Positions 45,701 to 58,744 of a DNA stretch of 64,000 bases are shown here, in pieces. How positions within the stretch are numbered: the stretch's first letter is position 1; each line of letters begins with the position of its first letter. This stretch comes from Parascedosporium putredinis (lineage: Eukaryota > Ascomycota > Sordariomycetes > Microascales > Microascaceae), in contig CASHTG010000020.1 in NCBI GenBank assembly GCA_949357655.1, positions 868,001 through 932,000 on the forward strand, read 5' to 3'. A model generated the notes under the pieces. It was given only the letters and a program-made list of their open reading frames with translations, was not told where the DNA came from and ran no database searches. A program made the position numbers and the translations under genes.

Positions 45701-48618
45701 GCCAACGACGACCTAGCGACGTGCAATCAAGGATACGACGGCCCCAATGACCCTGCCCAAGTAAATAGTCGACCCCGTTCTTTTAGATGGAACTAGCCCT
45801 TCGAAAGAGCAGGGGCTTTTTGTATGCACCATCCATGCTTGAAGCAATGCATAGGAAAGCAGCTGAGCTAGGCGTAATATTAACCTCATCTCTGGGCAAA
45901 AATGAATCTCTCTCTGTCAGATCTCGTCAAAGATTCGCTCGAAACGCGGCCCAAGCTCGGGGCGGGGAGAAAGGGACGGGGACCCACACGGCCCCCACCC
46001 CACCCACCCGCCCGAAGAAGAAGGGAGACTATTTCTTGTTTGTGAAGCACCAGACCAACAAGTCTCGGTTAGGAAGTTGGAACGAGCCACTCGCAGGCCC
46101 TTGATGTGGACGATCGCACGCGATGCATTCCCAACACAGCACTTCTGAGAAGGTTGGCCACCTCTTGTTCGTCGTGCCGTGGATACCTTTACGCGTCCAC
46201 TATGCCTTTGGACGTCCAATATACGAGGCGAGGCAATAACCTGGCAGGCTGTCGTATCGTCTTACTTGCCGTCTCACGTTGACGCCTTTTTCCCTCCTTC
46301 ATTTTGATTCACTTTCTTCGCTGTGGTATGATAAGGCTGAAAGTGCAAGAGAGTGATGTGTTGCCTCCCCTCCCTCCCCCTTTCCCTTCTTCGTTGCCTC
46401 GTGTAGTCGCTCGAGTTACTTCGCCTGCTGGATAGCGCCGTCTTAGGGGAAGGGGAAGTTGTTCCGCCGCCACTTGTCTTCCGTCCTTCCCGGCCGAACA
46501 GGGAGAGCGCGCCGTATTCGCTCGACAGCCAAGTGGGGCAAAATACCGGGCAACTGGGTCGCCGACCATGGAGGAAGGTCCCCGAGGCTATATCAACAAA
46601 GACGATGAAATGTGTGGGCATCTCGAGAAGACGCATGGACAAATGATGGACGCCATCGCATGGCGCCGTTTCTCCTATTCCCACAGAAACCCAGTGTCAG
46701 TTTTTGCCTAACAGTGAGCATGCGTCGTCACCGATTGAATAATTGAGCCCTCTCCGTCAAATATTATCAAAGGGCTCTCTGTCTCCGCCGTGCAACTAGT
46801 TTTTGCCAAGAGGTGGAAAGCGGAGTAGAATGACCGTCGTTGCCAATAGAAACTCTCATGAGGCCATCAGAAACGGAGCTAACGGCCTCAGCACTGCCAC
46901 TTTCCAAGGCCCCCAAGTGGGCACCTTGTCCCCGCTCGTCAAGAGGTGGACCGTGGAATATTAGTGTAGGGCTCTCTTTTCTCTTGCAATCGGGGTCCAG
47001 TCCGAATGGCCCCAAGCGACGATCACTTTTGCATTCTCCACAAGTGCTCGGCTTTTGGACAGCTGCGGACACCACCTGAGCTATCCTGGATCGGTCATGG
47101 TCTTTCCGCGACGCTTTCAGGGTTGGGCGCGCAAGCCTGGGGTTTCGGGGGTGGTCTCCACCTTGGCCTTCCTTTTCCCCTCTTTCTAGCACTGCACTAG
47201 AACATCTGGTGCAGGAGGCGAGGGGACTTTTCCACCTTTGGGGAGGAGGGGGCCAAAACCCGTAGCTCTTCGTCAATCGTTCCAACAACAAAAAACCCAT
47301 AGCAAGCTCGACGACCGGTCAAAGCGTTTTACGCTTCGGGTTTTGAAGCACGGGCAGGCTTAGATGACAACATTAGTCTGAACTATGCTCGGCTTGGAGG
47401 GAAAAGGGAGATGGGCAAAATGTGCGTAATTGCCTTTAATCCTTTATCCAAACGCTAACGCGGCGATTGGCCACGTCCTTTTCGCCATGGCGAGAAAAGA
47501 CATAGAAAGGGCATTTCATAAGTACAACGATTACCACCGCTCGAGAATCCAGCCTTCCAGATAGTATGAAGATGGTGACATGAAACTGAAGGTGAGAGAG
47601 CTTGTTTACCGTAGCCCTGTTTTTGGAAATTTAAGTACAGCTTCCCCTCTCCCCCTCAACTTCCCCTCACCCCTTCCCCCAGGGCACATTGCATCAAGGT
47701 CACCATCCGAAACAGCACCGCCAGAGCCGGAAATGATGATAAGCACAGGTGATCAGAGTCACTAGCGTGCCCACCCATTCACGCCAACCTTGCTCTCCAT
47801 TCTCACTAATAAGTTAGAGATCGAGAACCTTTCGTTGTTAGCGGCGGGCGACAAGGGGCGAGACTGTTGGCCCCCATGTGGAGAGAGAACGATTAAAAAT
47901 CACCCCCCTATGCCCCCTATGGCAGTGTACTTGTACCAGGTAGCAAGTCTTACATGTAAAGGAGAAGAAGCCCACTCCTACGTCTTCCGTGTGTTGGACG
48001 GCCCCGAGATATCACCGATGGAGACTGTGACTGTGACAGAGATATATACAAGTACGGGATATGGATGGCTCAAGATTCTCTAACCCAGCATGGGCTTCGG
48101 CCGTTAGCCCGGGGAAGGCCAAAAATGGTGATAGTTTGCGGAAGTTTGGCAGCGGATTAACTATTAAGAACTAATGTAAATTGGTCCATCTCCCTTGGCC
48201 AGAATTCAACGGTATACGGCATCCTAGTGGGGCAGCAATTTAACCATTGAAGGCCCCTCTTCTTGATCTAGCGTCGCCCCCACGGTGATTGAAGTTGCCT
48301 CGGCAGGCTGCGATGAAGCAAACCAAAAAAACCATCGAGATCAAATTATACGTCCGGATAGGTGGGCGGTGACAAGATCGCTCAAAGTCCGACTATTGAC
48401 TAGGTGTTTAACTCGTCCTAACTCCTGCAGTCGAGGCAAATGGATTCAATATCCACTTCTTTGTCATTGATGCATTGTCAGCGCCGCATAGGCCGGTACC
48501 GTCCATTGCATCAAAAGACGAATGCCGCCGGCTCATGCGGATGTAAGCCTCCGAGAGGTCGTCTAATGTGACCGACCTTGTCGGGGAAATAGCCACGAAA
48601 GGGACCGCCACCGAAGAG

Positions 48619-48641
<23 letters not shown>
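48619..48641. repeat. Poly-A tract, 23 nt
   Basis: Uninterrupted run of 23 A followed by GAAGAAAAAGG. The longest homopolymer I noticed in the window. Confidence 0.9.
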
Positions 48642-48650
<9 letters not shown>

Positions 48651-51600
48651 GGAAAAAGAAAGCCCGCCCCTTCTCGAAGGGCTTGATGCAACGTTATTCT
48701 GATCCCTAAACAATGCCAATTGTGTCTTCCCCCAGGTCGGGAAACGTGGCATGTGACTTTGCCGTGAATCCGGTCTTACAAACTAGTGATAGCCTGGTGG
48801 GAAGGAACGGAGGTAACGACTGGGGCTAGAGTTTGGCGAGACATGTGCGTCCTTGACTCGGCCGAGGCACGAACCTGCCACTCACAGTTCGAGCTCAGGC
48901 AGAGGTTTTATTGGGCCCACTGTTTTGTGTGTGCTGAACGCCACATCCGCTTGGCACTCGTTCCTGATTGCCCACATCGCTTTCGCGAAAAGCGCTGATA
49001 GCCAATCAACTTCCTTCAGATCTGGGATTGGTAGGGCTGACTGTGTAGTGTAGCGATGATTGCAGGGGAAGGCCTGCCTCCTTCCCTCGCTGGGATCTTC
49101 TCCTGCTGGTCACAGGACGGGAGCGAGCCGCCGGAAGACACTAATGAAATTCCTTTCAACTTCCATCCTCTTCCCGCACCTGTGCAATGACGCCAAAAAC
49201 AGAGTTCCTCATGCCCACTGCGCCCAATCCCGGCACCAGCACCCCATGCTCGAAATCGGCATCATGGGCATTCATTCACCCTGGGCATTTGCGCGGCAAA
49301 TCCTCCAGTCTCTTCAGGTCGGACAAGTTCGCTAGTTAACAGAGTGCGAAAATGAAGCAAAGGAAAGTGCCCGGTAAGCATTGTGAGGAGAACCTCAGCT
49401 ATCCCAGACAGCTTATTACCCGCTGGTAGAGCTGCTTCCACCAGCCGCCTATGTTTTAGGCTCTGGGCCGCGAAATACGTCGGGATAACAATAATAGTAA
49501 CAAGCACTAGTCCACGGTAACAATAATCATCGTGATGTCGAAGACTTGCGTTTTGTGCCAAGAGCAACGCAGTTGGTTTTCTTTGTCCGGTTACCACTTT
49601 ATCCAAGATCACTCGGTAAATGCCCGTCAAAAATTGAGAAGATCAAGAATCTATCTCATGTTAGGGTAACGTCTGCGGAGATGTGTCTACTTCCAGAGAG
49701 GACCTGTGGTTTGAACTGAAAGCAAAGAAGGATGGAGGCTCATTCGCCCTTAGACCTATCTGAGTGGTTGTCTGACGTGGGTTTGCTCACGACTCGCACA
49801 GCCAGTGAGGCTGGCACTACTGCGCTAGTCATGGGATTATTATTTTCCACAAGAAGAATCACCTTCGTACGCGGCTGCCAGCCAAGCGAAGTTGACTGCT
49901 GTTACTTCAGTGTCCGGAATAATAAAAAACAATAATAAGAAATAAAATAAAAGAAAAAAACCTCGTCCTTTGTCCACACCGCCGCGGCCTTGATTCTCTC
50001 CGTCATCATGTTGCTTCCGAGAGCCTCGTTTTCCAGAGTCCCCTCGTCACTGGTCTCTCCTTCCCCCTTGCTCGGCCGAGGGTGAGCACCGCATTGCGTA
50101 AGAATATTGGGTATTGGCCAAAGTGGCGTCGCCTTGCTAGGCTTGGGGCTGGTTGGTGGAGTACATTCCTGGCCTGAGGGTGTGCATTCCTGCCAAGCCA
50201 GGAAGAAGACCACATGGTAAGATGGAACCGCCTTTCCTCAATATAAGCACCAAAGTGCGACTAGCTTAGAACGTGAGATTATAGTCTCAAGATGTTTTAC
50301 GAGGTAACTCCGTAGTGCACGAAGGCGCTCGATTGATCGGGTGAGAGCCATTGTCGGCTGAGGGAGGTGAGAGTGGCGCCTTTTTGGTTACGTCGGCAGC
50401 CAGCAGTCGTGCTGACTGCAATCAACAATCACTTGTCGAGACCGAGCCCGCTGCAATTGTGGATCTCACGGTCATCCGGACGCCTCCAACAACCCACCAA
50501 AACTTACAAGTACAATGCCCCGTCAGCGTGGAGCGGGCCTTGTCTCAACTTTTCACCCTTTGCGGCAATCTACATTTGTGGAAAACGCGGGGAGAAAGCG
50601 GAAATGTAGAAAAGCCCCGACCGAAACTTGTACGTGTTTGAGTTCAGGGAGGAAAACATCGAGAGCGGGCTTTGTGACCAGACTAGTTAGAGTGTGTCCG
50701 TGCAGTCTGACGAAGGGCCCGTCCTGGCGAGGCATTGTTGCGATCCCTGGGAGAATAAAGGCTGGAAAAGGAAAAGGAAAATGAATACAGATGCAGCCGC
50801 AGGCAGCAAGAAGATTTCCCCTGCCTTTTTAGTCAGTCTTGTGCCGGTTGTCGTGATTGAGACGCGATTTATCATGGTTGGAGTTTCCCTTGACAGCCCA
50901 GTCAGGCCCTGCAGCGATTGCAGATGGGCTGAAAACGGGATTTAAATGAAACTGTGGGAGGTAATGGTCCACTTCCACAACTCCCCTGAATATGTGTCGC
51001 TTTTGGGTGGGGGAGGGAGGGAGGGTGGCAGGGTTGGTGGAGAGAAAGTCACAGAAAAAAAGGTGGAATGAATGAACCCTCGCTTGCCCTTGTCGGGAGC
51101 TTTGATTAAGTCGGATGTACGAAGTACTGAATAATTGATGAAGGGGATGTCAGCAACCCAGCCCTGCTGCCCTGGAAGGCAGACTGACGGTACCCGTCCC
51201 GGGCCCTCGCTCCACCCCTCACCAGTTCTCTCCTTCCCTTCCCTCCAACAGGGTGGAGAACCCCACTGCGGACCCACTTGATGGGCTGGCTGATACCGAG
51301 CTCGCTGACGGTCGCTTCAGGGACCACGCTGGCCAGCGAGTACAGACCGTCCTTTCTCGCTTGAGAAATAGATTAATCCTTTCCGGTGGAAGTGGAGGGC
51401 ACTCAAAAAGAATGGCAAGACATCCACCATGTGAGCGGCGAAGACGCGTCGGGCGGCATCCTATTTTTAAAGCTCTTGGTCATTCACACGGTAAGCCCTG
51501 CTTCTTCGCCATCGCTCCGCTGTGGTTTGCGCTCAACCCGAGATCGGTGTCAAGAGACATCCGTGGCTTTGGCTTGTCGCCGGGCAAAGGCAAGCAAGCG

Positions 51601-52658
51601 AGTTGGTTTTCAAAGAGGGTGGAGGGCTCGAGCATGGGGCGGCTGCGTGCTTGGGCTTTTGCTTTGGCCAAGACTACCGTTACGGACTCTTGATTCATCC
51701 CGGTGCAGCGTCAACGCAGGCCAATCGATCCAGCCCCCATGTCCTTACCGTAACTGAGCTCCACCTCGACGGAGAAGAGATTGGGTACTCTGCGATTTTC
51801 CTCGCCAAGTATCAGGGTGTAGACGACATGGTACCACCTCACAACGGCGGCCATGCTTGCAAGTCGCCCTAGAAGGCGATACTTGCTTCCCCATGGCAGG
51901 ATGCCAAGGTTGCGGATCCGATGGATCAATCAATTGATTGTCCTACGGAGGCGTGCAGATAGCTCGCCCTCGATGCCTGCATTGGCTGAGCACCATTATG
52001 GGTCCCAACCGCTTCCCTTGATGTCTGTCCCTTGAACGCAACACCCCCTGCGACCCAACCTGTACATTGATGCACCACAGACACCCAGTAATAATTGGCA
52101 GGCGCTTCCCTTTTAAAATTCGTGCTTGCGAGGAGCCCTTAGCATAATCTCGTTGGCCTCCATATTATTCGAGCACCTCCCGCCCTTGCCTCTGCTTGGA
52201 TCTGTCTCAACTTCTTTCGAAGTTCCGACTGTCCTTTCCCAACTCGAAGCTACGACCTGCATATTACCGTCTGGCTTGTTTCCATCTTTTTCCACACGCC
52301 TTAAGCATCCATAACTTGCGTTCCTCACAAAAGTTGCATTACCCCGCCACCTTTGGCCAATTTCACAACTAGCAGTCGCGGCCTCGCCCTGACGGTCTGT
52401 ATCACTACTCCGGGCATGGCATTGCAGGAGCAACGAGACAGTTTCAAGGAATCCGCGCCCAGCTTGATTCTTGCTGCACCTTCTTCATCTGCAACGGGTT
52501 CCCCGAACGATATCACGTAGGGTACATCGACACTGTAGGCTTTGGCCTTGCTCTTGTCTCGTTTCCGTAAAGGCAGCAGTTTGGATCCCTCGCGTTTCTC
52601 GGAAGAAGACCACCACGGCAACGCTACTAGCAACTAAAGGGGGTGCTCTCTTTTCTTC

Positions 52659-52675
52659 TTTTTTTTTTTTTTTTT
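52659..52675. repeat. Poly-T tract, 17 nt
   Basis: T17 within a pyrimidine-rich stretch about 750 nt before the C2H2 gene start. A second one follows at 52850. Confidence 0.9.
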
Positions 52676-52849
52676 CTCGGATCAGGGACAGACTTGTCGG
52701 AGATTGACTCCATTTTGATTTCACCATAATCCTCAATCCTGCTGTTCATCAGTGGGCCACAGTCGTCAATCCTTCAACGGCTTACACCTCTGCCAAAATT
52801 GACCCTCACCTCACCCCTCCTTAATTGTCCTCACTTGAGGCATCTCTTC

Positions 52850-52865
52850 TTTTTTTTTTTTTTTT
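52850..52865. repeat. Poly-T tract, 16 nt
   Basis: T16 within the pyrimidine-rich region preceding the C2H2 gene. CT-rich stretches are typical of fungal promoters and transcript starts. Confidence 0.9.
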
Positions 52866-53426
52866 CTTGTTTGCCTTGGTTCCTTCGCCCAGGAAGACTT
52901 GTCAAGATCGATCACCACTTCATATCGAATCACTTCGAATTATCGGCACGCGACTTATCCCCGCGGATCCGAGATAACTCTTTTGCGTGTTTTCCGAGCT
53001 CTCTAAGCGCCTGACTGGCTCCCTCAATCGTACCAACAGCGATTTGGTTTCGCCCTAGTGCCTGACCCAGACAGAAACGCACCTCGGCGGTAACCCCGAA
53101 TATTGTCGCCACAACTCCTCACTGGCCCTGCGGCTTGCTCCGGTGCACCGCATTACAGACGGGAACAAGGACAAGACAAAAATTAATTGCGGCCAAACCG
53201 GATTTTTTTCTTTTTTTTCGGGTCAAGATCTTTTTTGGACACCTCCTTTTAATTCGCACACCTCGCCGCTGGGACGCTTCATGACGATCTCGTTGGCTGT
53301 GTTGCAAACTAACCGAACCCCTGTTCAGCTGCCCCCTTCACTCGGTGGCGATTCAAATCCCGGCTTCAGCTGTCGTCACCATCTTCCCGAACTTGCCCTC
53401 GTATATCCTCTCCACCCAACGACGCC

Positions 53427-55485
53427 ATGTCTTTCAGTCGACAGCATGGCCCCGAGGCTTCCAGTCTTCCTTCCATCTTTATAGCCTCTGATCCTCCAGA
53501 TCGATATCGGTCCCCCACCCAAGCCATGCCCTTCGAACAGTTCTCCTCCTCAACAAGTGCAATTGCAATGTCAATTCCTGGTGCTGCGAGACACGAAGTC
53601 GTTCCCCCTCCTTTACCACCACCACAATTTCCTTTTGGAAGGCCCCCGGCTCCGATTTCAAAGAACCTCGACGAGATTCGTTTGGCTCGTTTAGTGCTCG
53701 AGAGCCTAGTCTTTTCGGAAGTGGAAGCTTTGAAAGCATGGGGCACCGCCGAGATCGCGCGCCATTACTGAAAGTTGAGAAAGATGAAGGCTATGCGAGC
53801 TTGTCTTCGACCAGGCAAGTATTTGAAACAGTACCGGGCCCATTGGGCTCGATATTTCTCTACTCTTTGGCTGCAACCACTCCAATTGCTCCATGATGTT
53901 CGCACCAAAGACCCCTAACTAACACGACGCGACTATCTAGATCCAAGGACTCGTTGCCAACCGGATTTGGAGCCTTACACAGCCGATATCGATTCCAAAC
54001 GAGCGCCGATGACTACTGCGATAATATGAAAAATAAGCTTAACCCTATCAAAACATTTGATAGGTCTCCGACATCTTGCTTTGGTCCCCAGGATTCATCT
54101 GCGGGACGGCTATCTCCGGAGAGTCGCCTCCCTCCACTCTCAGTCCCCGTCTCGCTGCCATACAGGACATCCATTCTTGAGGAACCCGAGCGCTTTACCC
54201 AGACCCCCTTCACTCTGCCGTTTCGCCTCGACTCGGCCCTTTCTCTTCAAACAGTCGAGATCCCCGATCCCCGGGTGGGAACTCTGATACAGATTACTCG
54301 GCCAGACGCCGACGGTCGGGAAGGACAAACAGCACTTCCCTCGGCGATGAATCCACAGCCTCCCCTCGGAGCGGCTACGAATTACACGGCACCGACTCGG
54401 AAATCGCCGAAACGTCAAGCCTGCGCAGGCTTCACCTTGACGAGCCCAAGGAATATCATGTTGCTGGACTAAAACGCCGTGCATCTTCCCCTCCGGGCGA
54501 CGATTCCCTTTTGCATTCTATGGGAAGCCAAAGTGACCTTCGTCGAAGGGAGCTCTCCCGTGGCTCGCCCACCCCTCGTCTTGCCGTTCACCCTAAAGGA
54601 TCTGGATCTTCAGTCTCATCCGCAGGTCGAAGCGGGTCTTTTGCCTCGAATTTCTCTGTTGCTGCCCCAAGCAGTGCGACGAGCGTCAACTCTTTTGGGC
54701 GGCGCTCTCCCGTTCACCTTTCCAGCAGCGCCGCCGTGGACGGTACTGCTGGCTACGTCCTGAACCCGAGCCCTCGAGGCTCGATATCTCGAGGAGCGCA
54801 CCAGCGCAACATCAGCGAAAGTCGCCAAACTGCGTCTCCCCGCAAGATTACCGAAGTCACCAAGGCCAATGGGCAAAGGATGCAGGGCTTTATGCTCATG
54901 TGTGAATGCTGCCCGAAGAAGCCTAAGAAGTTTGAAACGCTCGAGGAACTATGGTAGGGCACATTTGAACCTTGTCAGCGCGTTATGCGCTGGCTCAAAA
55001 TTTATGACTTGTTTTTGCTAACTTATTGGTTACAGCGCGCACGAGGCGGAAAAGCAGTACGAATGCTTGTACTGCGGAAACAGGTTCAAGAACAAGAATG
55101 AAGCGGAGCGACACCAAAATAGTCTCCACGTTCGACGCCATAGCTGGAGCTGCAAAGCCCTGACGAGCTACAGCCAGGCGTTCCACGAGAGTACAAATAG
55201 ACCTGGCGAGGCCGATACGTGCGGTTACTGCGGTCGAGATTTCGAACGCACCGGTCCGGCAACTGCGGGCGGTGTGGGACGCACAGCATCCGATCAGGAC
55301 TGGGACGAGCGGATCCATCATCTCACGGTCGTGCACAAATTTCGAGAATGCAACAGCAGCAAAAATTTTTCCGGGCCGATCACTTCCGTCAACATCTCAA
55401 GCACAGCCACGCGGGATCAAGCGGGAAATGGACGAACATGCTGGAAAACGCATGCATGATGGAAGAGGACTTGACGCCCAAATGA
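53427..55485 (+). CDS. C2H2 zinc-finger transcription factor
   Basis: Exon 1 is 53427-53814, exon 2 53941-54953 and exon 3 55036-55485. Intron 1 (53815-53940) begins GCAAGT, a GC-AG intron with a CTAAC branch site. Intron 2 is GTAGGG...ACAG. The N-terminal half is low-complexity and Ser/Pro-rich (VPPPLPPPQFPFG, DSFGSFSAREPSLFG, GYASLSSTR, SAVSPRLGPFSSN). Near the C-terminus lies ITEVTKANGQRMQGFMLMCE, then CCPKKPKKFETLEEL and the finger YECLYCGNRFKNKNEAERHQ...H. DTCGYCGRDF...H follows, then HKFRECNSS...FRADHFRQHLKHSH, ending NMLENACMMEEDLTPK. This C-terminal block is strongly conserved in Sordariomycetes. Three 1-base gaps, at C5 53643-53647, C5 54204-54208 and T5 55366-55370, must be allowed. 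The corrected length is 617 residues, divisible by three across all exons. It presumably binds DNA in the nucleus. Target genes unknown. Confidence 0.88.
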
Positions 55486-58437
55486 GTATCGGTGGGTTCT
55501 GCTGCGGGAGGGTGGCATTGCATGCTTCTGCTCAAAATACTACTGGCTTTCGCAATCGAGATCATGGTCATTTGTCGCCCACCAAGCATGACTTCGGCCG
55601 CCCATCTATGGAATGTTGCTCCGTTGAGGGCTGGGACTATAGGACCAATCGCCTGCCCAGCACAACAATGAAGATTTGGGGGCGCAGGTGCGAATGCGGG
55701 GATGGGAGACGCGCGCCGGAAGGGTAAAGTCAATGAGCCCGGCTTGGTCCTCTTGCGCTCGAATCCCTTCGCTTCGAGCGACACAAAAAAAGGGCCTTTG
55801 TTGCAGGATTGAACCATATCCTCCGTTTCGCCCTTAGGATGCGGGTGAGAGGCTTGAACGATGGATTCACGGATTGGCGGGTCTATCATTCAGCTTACAA
55901 GTTATGGCTAATGGCGGGGAAGAGGAGGGGAGGGCGGGGGCGTTTTGGTTCTTCTCCAGCGCCTGCGAACCACGCCAATGGCGCCGATGGATCGATCCCC
56001 CAGTGCTCGAGCTACATCCGAGCCAAAGGCAGCGTCCTCGCCAGCACTTCCCAGACGGCTGATCCCGCCACCAACGCATCCAACGGACCAGTCAACCCTC
56101 GTCAGAATAGCGAGATCCTGGCTTTTTTCACTCTTGCCATTTTTTTCTTTCCCATACCCAAAGGCTGAGAGATCAAATACCGCGGAGTGGTGGCGGTTCA
56201 AATTATTTTACATTTCAGCCTTTCTTTTTCCACTTGTGTCGGCTGTGGATTCCCATACTTGGTCTCACTGCACGCGGGTTGGGAGGGGCCCTCTCGATAG
56301 GAATCCTTGGGGGAAGCTGGGCGAGAAGGATTCCAAAGGAGTAGTCTCATTGGCGAAACCAGTGCGACCGCCGCCCACCAACAATGCTTGCTTGCCTGAC
56401 ACGGACATGGGGGAATGACACCAATCCGCCTTCTTAAAACCGTCTAGCCCTTCCTCTTCGTCTCGACTTTCTACCAATTCAGGAACAGAATCTCCGAGGG
56501 GGTCCAGTCAGCACTTGCGATTCCTTGGCTGCAAGAGGGAATTTCTCCATCTCGAGGGGCTCATTTCTTCGCTTCACCTCCCTTCCAACGCAAACCAACA
56601 AGCTCCGCAGAGCCCACTATTACGGTTCGATAGCCGCCGTCGAGCAAAGATCAATTTGCTTCGAATGACCCGAGAGCTTGGTAGGGACCCTTGTCGAGAA
56701 GGGACTTTATTTGTCGCATGCGGCGTTACTGCGGCCACCGCCCCAATTCCTCTGTTTCGCTTTTCTTGTTCTTCCCACACGCAATCTCTTCCCCCTCCTG
56801 TTTATCTGTATTCTCTCCTTTTCTATTACTAGCCGGCGGTGTGAAGGAAGGGCGGCAAGTTGTTGAACCGCACAAAAAGGGATATTGGGTATTACGCTCG
56901 AAAGGAACGCTGGCCCACCGAGTCCTGGGATTTGGCCAGAGATTGATGGGTGCAGCACCGGGTGACTAGGGTTGGAAGGCCATCCCATGATGATTTCAAT
57001 AGTTATTATTACGCCGTTACGACAAGAGGGGTTGAAAACCCAAGGGGCATAAAATCCGCATTGTAATATACCACGTTTCTTTCTTTTTGAACTTGATGCT
57101 CTTCTTTCCATTTGGTGCCATTGATCAAACCCCACCCCCTAAAACCTCTTCTATTTCCATCTTTTTGTTTTCTTCTTCCTCAACCTAGCCCTATGGATCG
57201 GATGCAAGCCTGCATTGAACCGCCGAAGAGTCTATTGGTGTTAGCTCGTGAGGAAATGGATGGCTAAAGGGAGGCCAGCTCTACTTTTCCCGGTCTCGCA
57301 CTTGAAAAGAATTAGCCCCAGACACAAGCAATGGATAGTAAGCAATGCATCCGCGCCCTGTCAACCACGAATATCTCAATTGTTTTCAGCAGAGATGACA
57401 GGGGCAATCGTTAGTGCGAGCCAGGGTGAGAAGGGGTGCAACGGCACAGATTATGGTGCGGATGCTACCCTGGAAAGTCTTGGAGTGGGGAAATCATCAT
57501 GGCTCACCCGTGAGATGATGGGGTTCAATGCCACCGGCTGATGGCGCTCGGAAGAGGAGGAAACAGCGGGAGGCCTTGGAGACTGTTTGGAGTGCAGGGT
57601 TCCCTGTTGAGGCAGCGGCCGGATATTAGCACGTACCGGTCGTGAGGGCCACTAAATCCCCGTCTCTCCACGAGCTTGCGAGTCGCGCAGTTTTGGACTT
57701 CTACCGTCTCTTTATCCTCTTTGCCTTTTTTTTTCTCTTTTATTCTTCTAATTTTTTTAAAGAAGAAAGGCCGCCGGATAGGAGGAGGGTGAGGAGAACA
57801 CCGGGAGGGTGGGATTAAATTTGTGCTCCTCTCATTTCTGGGGACTTTGATCTCTTTTCCGTCTCCCGCCCCCTCCGATTCTGCTTCTCGCTCACGGGCC
57901 TCGACCTCTGGGATATATTTATCCTTCGCCTGTTGTTCTCTTTTTCGGCACGGTTTGTCAACGTCAAAAGGAAGGAGGGTGGGGGCGGTTGGTGGTGGAA
58001 TTGATTGACGTCGATCATTCGGGATCCAGCTACTGCAGAGGCCATGCAACGACACTTCGCCATTGACTGATGAACAAGGGCTCCTCAACAGGAGGTGAGG
58101 GTTATTTTTCTTTCTCCTCACCCAATGATACCTAAGCAAGGCACGTTGGCTCGCTCTTCATCCGCATCGGATGCTGCGCTTGCGGGCCAAGTTCCGGGGT
58201 ACTATCTGTTGGCAGTACACATACATTTCCCATGCTCCCGTGTATTTCGCCTTTTGTCTTTGCTTCGCACTTGTAAACACAGTCCCAGGTTGACGAGTGT
58301 ATCGCGCGCCACGGATATATTTGCGCTCCAACTCTCAGGGGACATGGGCAATGAGAAAGGGGTAAATCCCAAAGTTGAGGATGAAAAGACTTGCTAGAAA
58401 AATAGGGAAAGAGAGACAGAAGGCAGAAAACAGAAGA

Positions 58438-58469
58438 AGGAAGCAAGGAAGCAAGGAAGGAAGGAAGAA
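58438..58469. repeat. AGGA/AGCA tetranucleotide repeat
   Basis: Imperfect tandem AAGG and AAGC units (AGGAAGCAAGGAAGCAAGGA and onward) in a purine-rich stretch. Confidence 0.75.
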
Positions 58470-58719
58470 ATGAAAGAGGTCCCTCAAAAGGGGAAAGGGT
58501 GTGGAGGGACCGACCCTGAGATTAATCCCTTCAAGGTGTCGCATTCGGCCAGTCTTTACCTCTTGGGCTAACCTGTAAGGTCAGTGTCGGCTGACCTCGG
58601 AAAGCAACTCCCACGTCGGTCGGTCCATGCAGGTGCTTTTGCCTTCCTGCCAGACACCCTGGCTGCTCTGGACGAGAGTCCATAAACAAGGGCCGTTTGC
58701 TCTGAGGATCGAACCCTTC

Positions 58720-58744
58720 TTCGCGGGTTCGCGGGTTCGCGGGT
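58720..58744. repeat. 8-bp tandem repeat, three copies
   Basis: Three consecutive copies of TTCGCGGG, giving TTCGCGGGTTCGCGGG and one more. GC-rich, no coding context. Confidence 0.75.

Larger units (their letters stand above)
38189..53426. other. 15-kb gene-free region upstream of the C2H2 factor
   Basis: No frame in these 15 kb shows a recognisable domain, signal peptide with follow-on sequence, or splice structure. The open frames are short and overlap on both strands. The composition is ordinary and not AT-rich, so it does not look like RIP-degraded repeats. Features seen are long poly-T and poly-A tracts (listed separately), CT-rich runs from about 52.1 kb onward, and a TATATAT motif at 42641 before a short frame at 42665. 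The right end must contain the promoter and probably a long leader of the transcription factor gene at 53427. Confidence 0.45.

Noticed and set aside
54170..54180. A TGA in the C2H2 gene that looked like a CGA to TGA nonsense mutation
   Set aside because: The stop is in a frame that is used only further downstream. A single missing C at 54204-54208 makes the two frames join and the stop falls out of frame.
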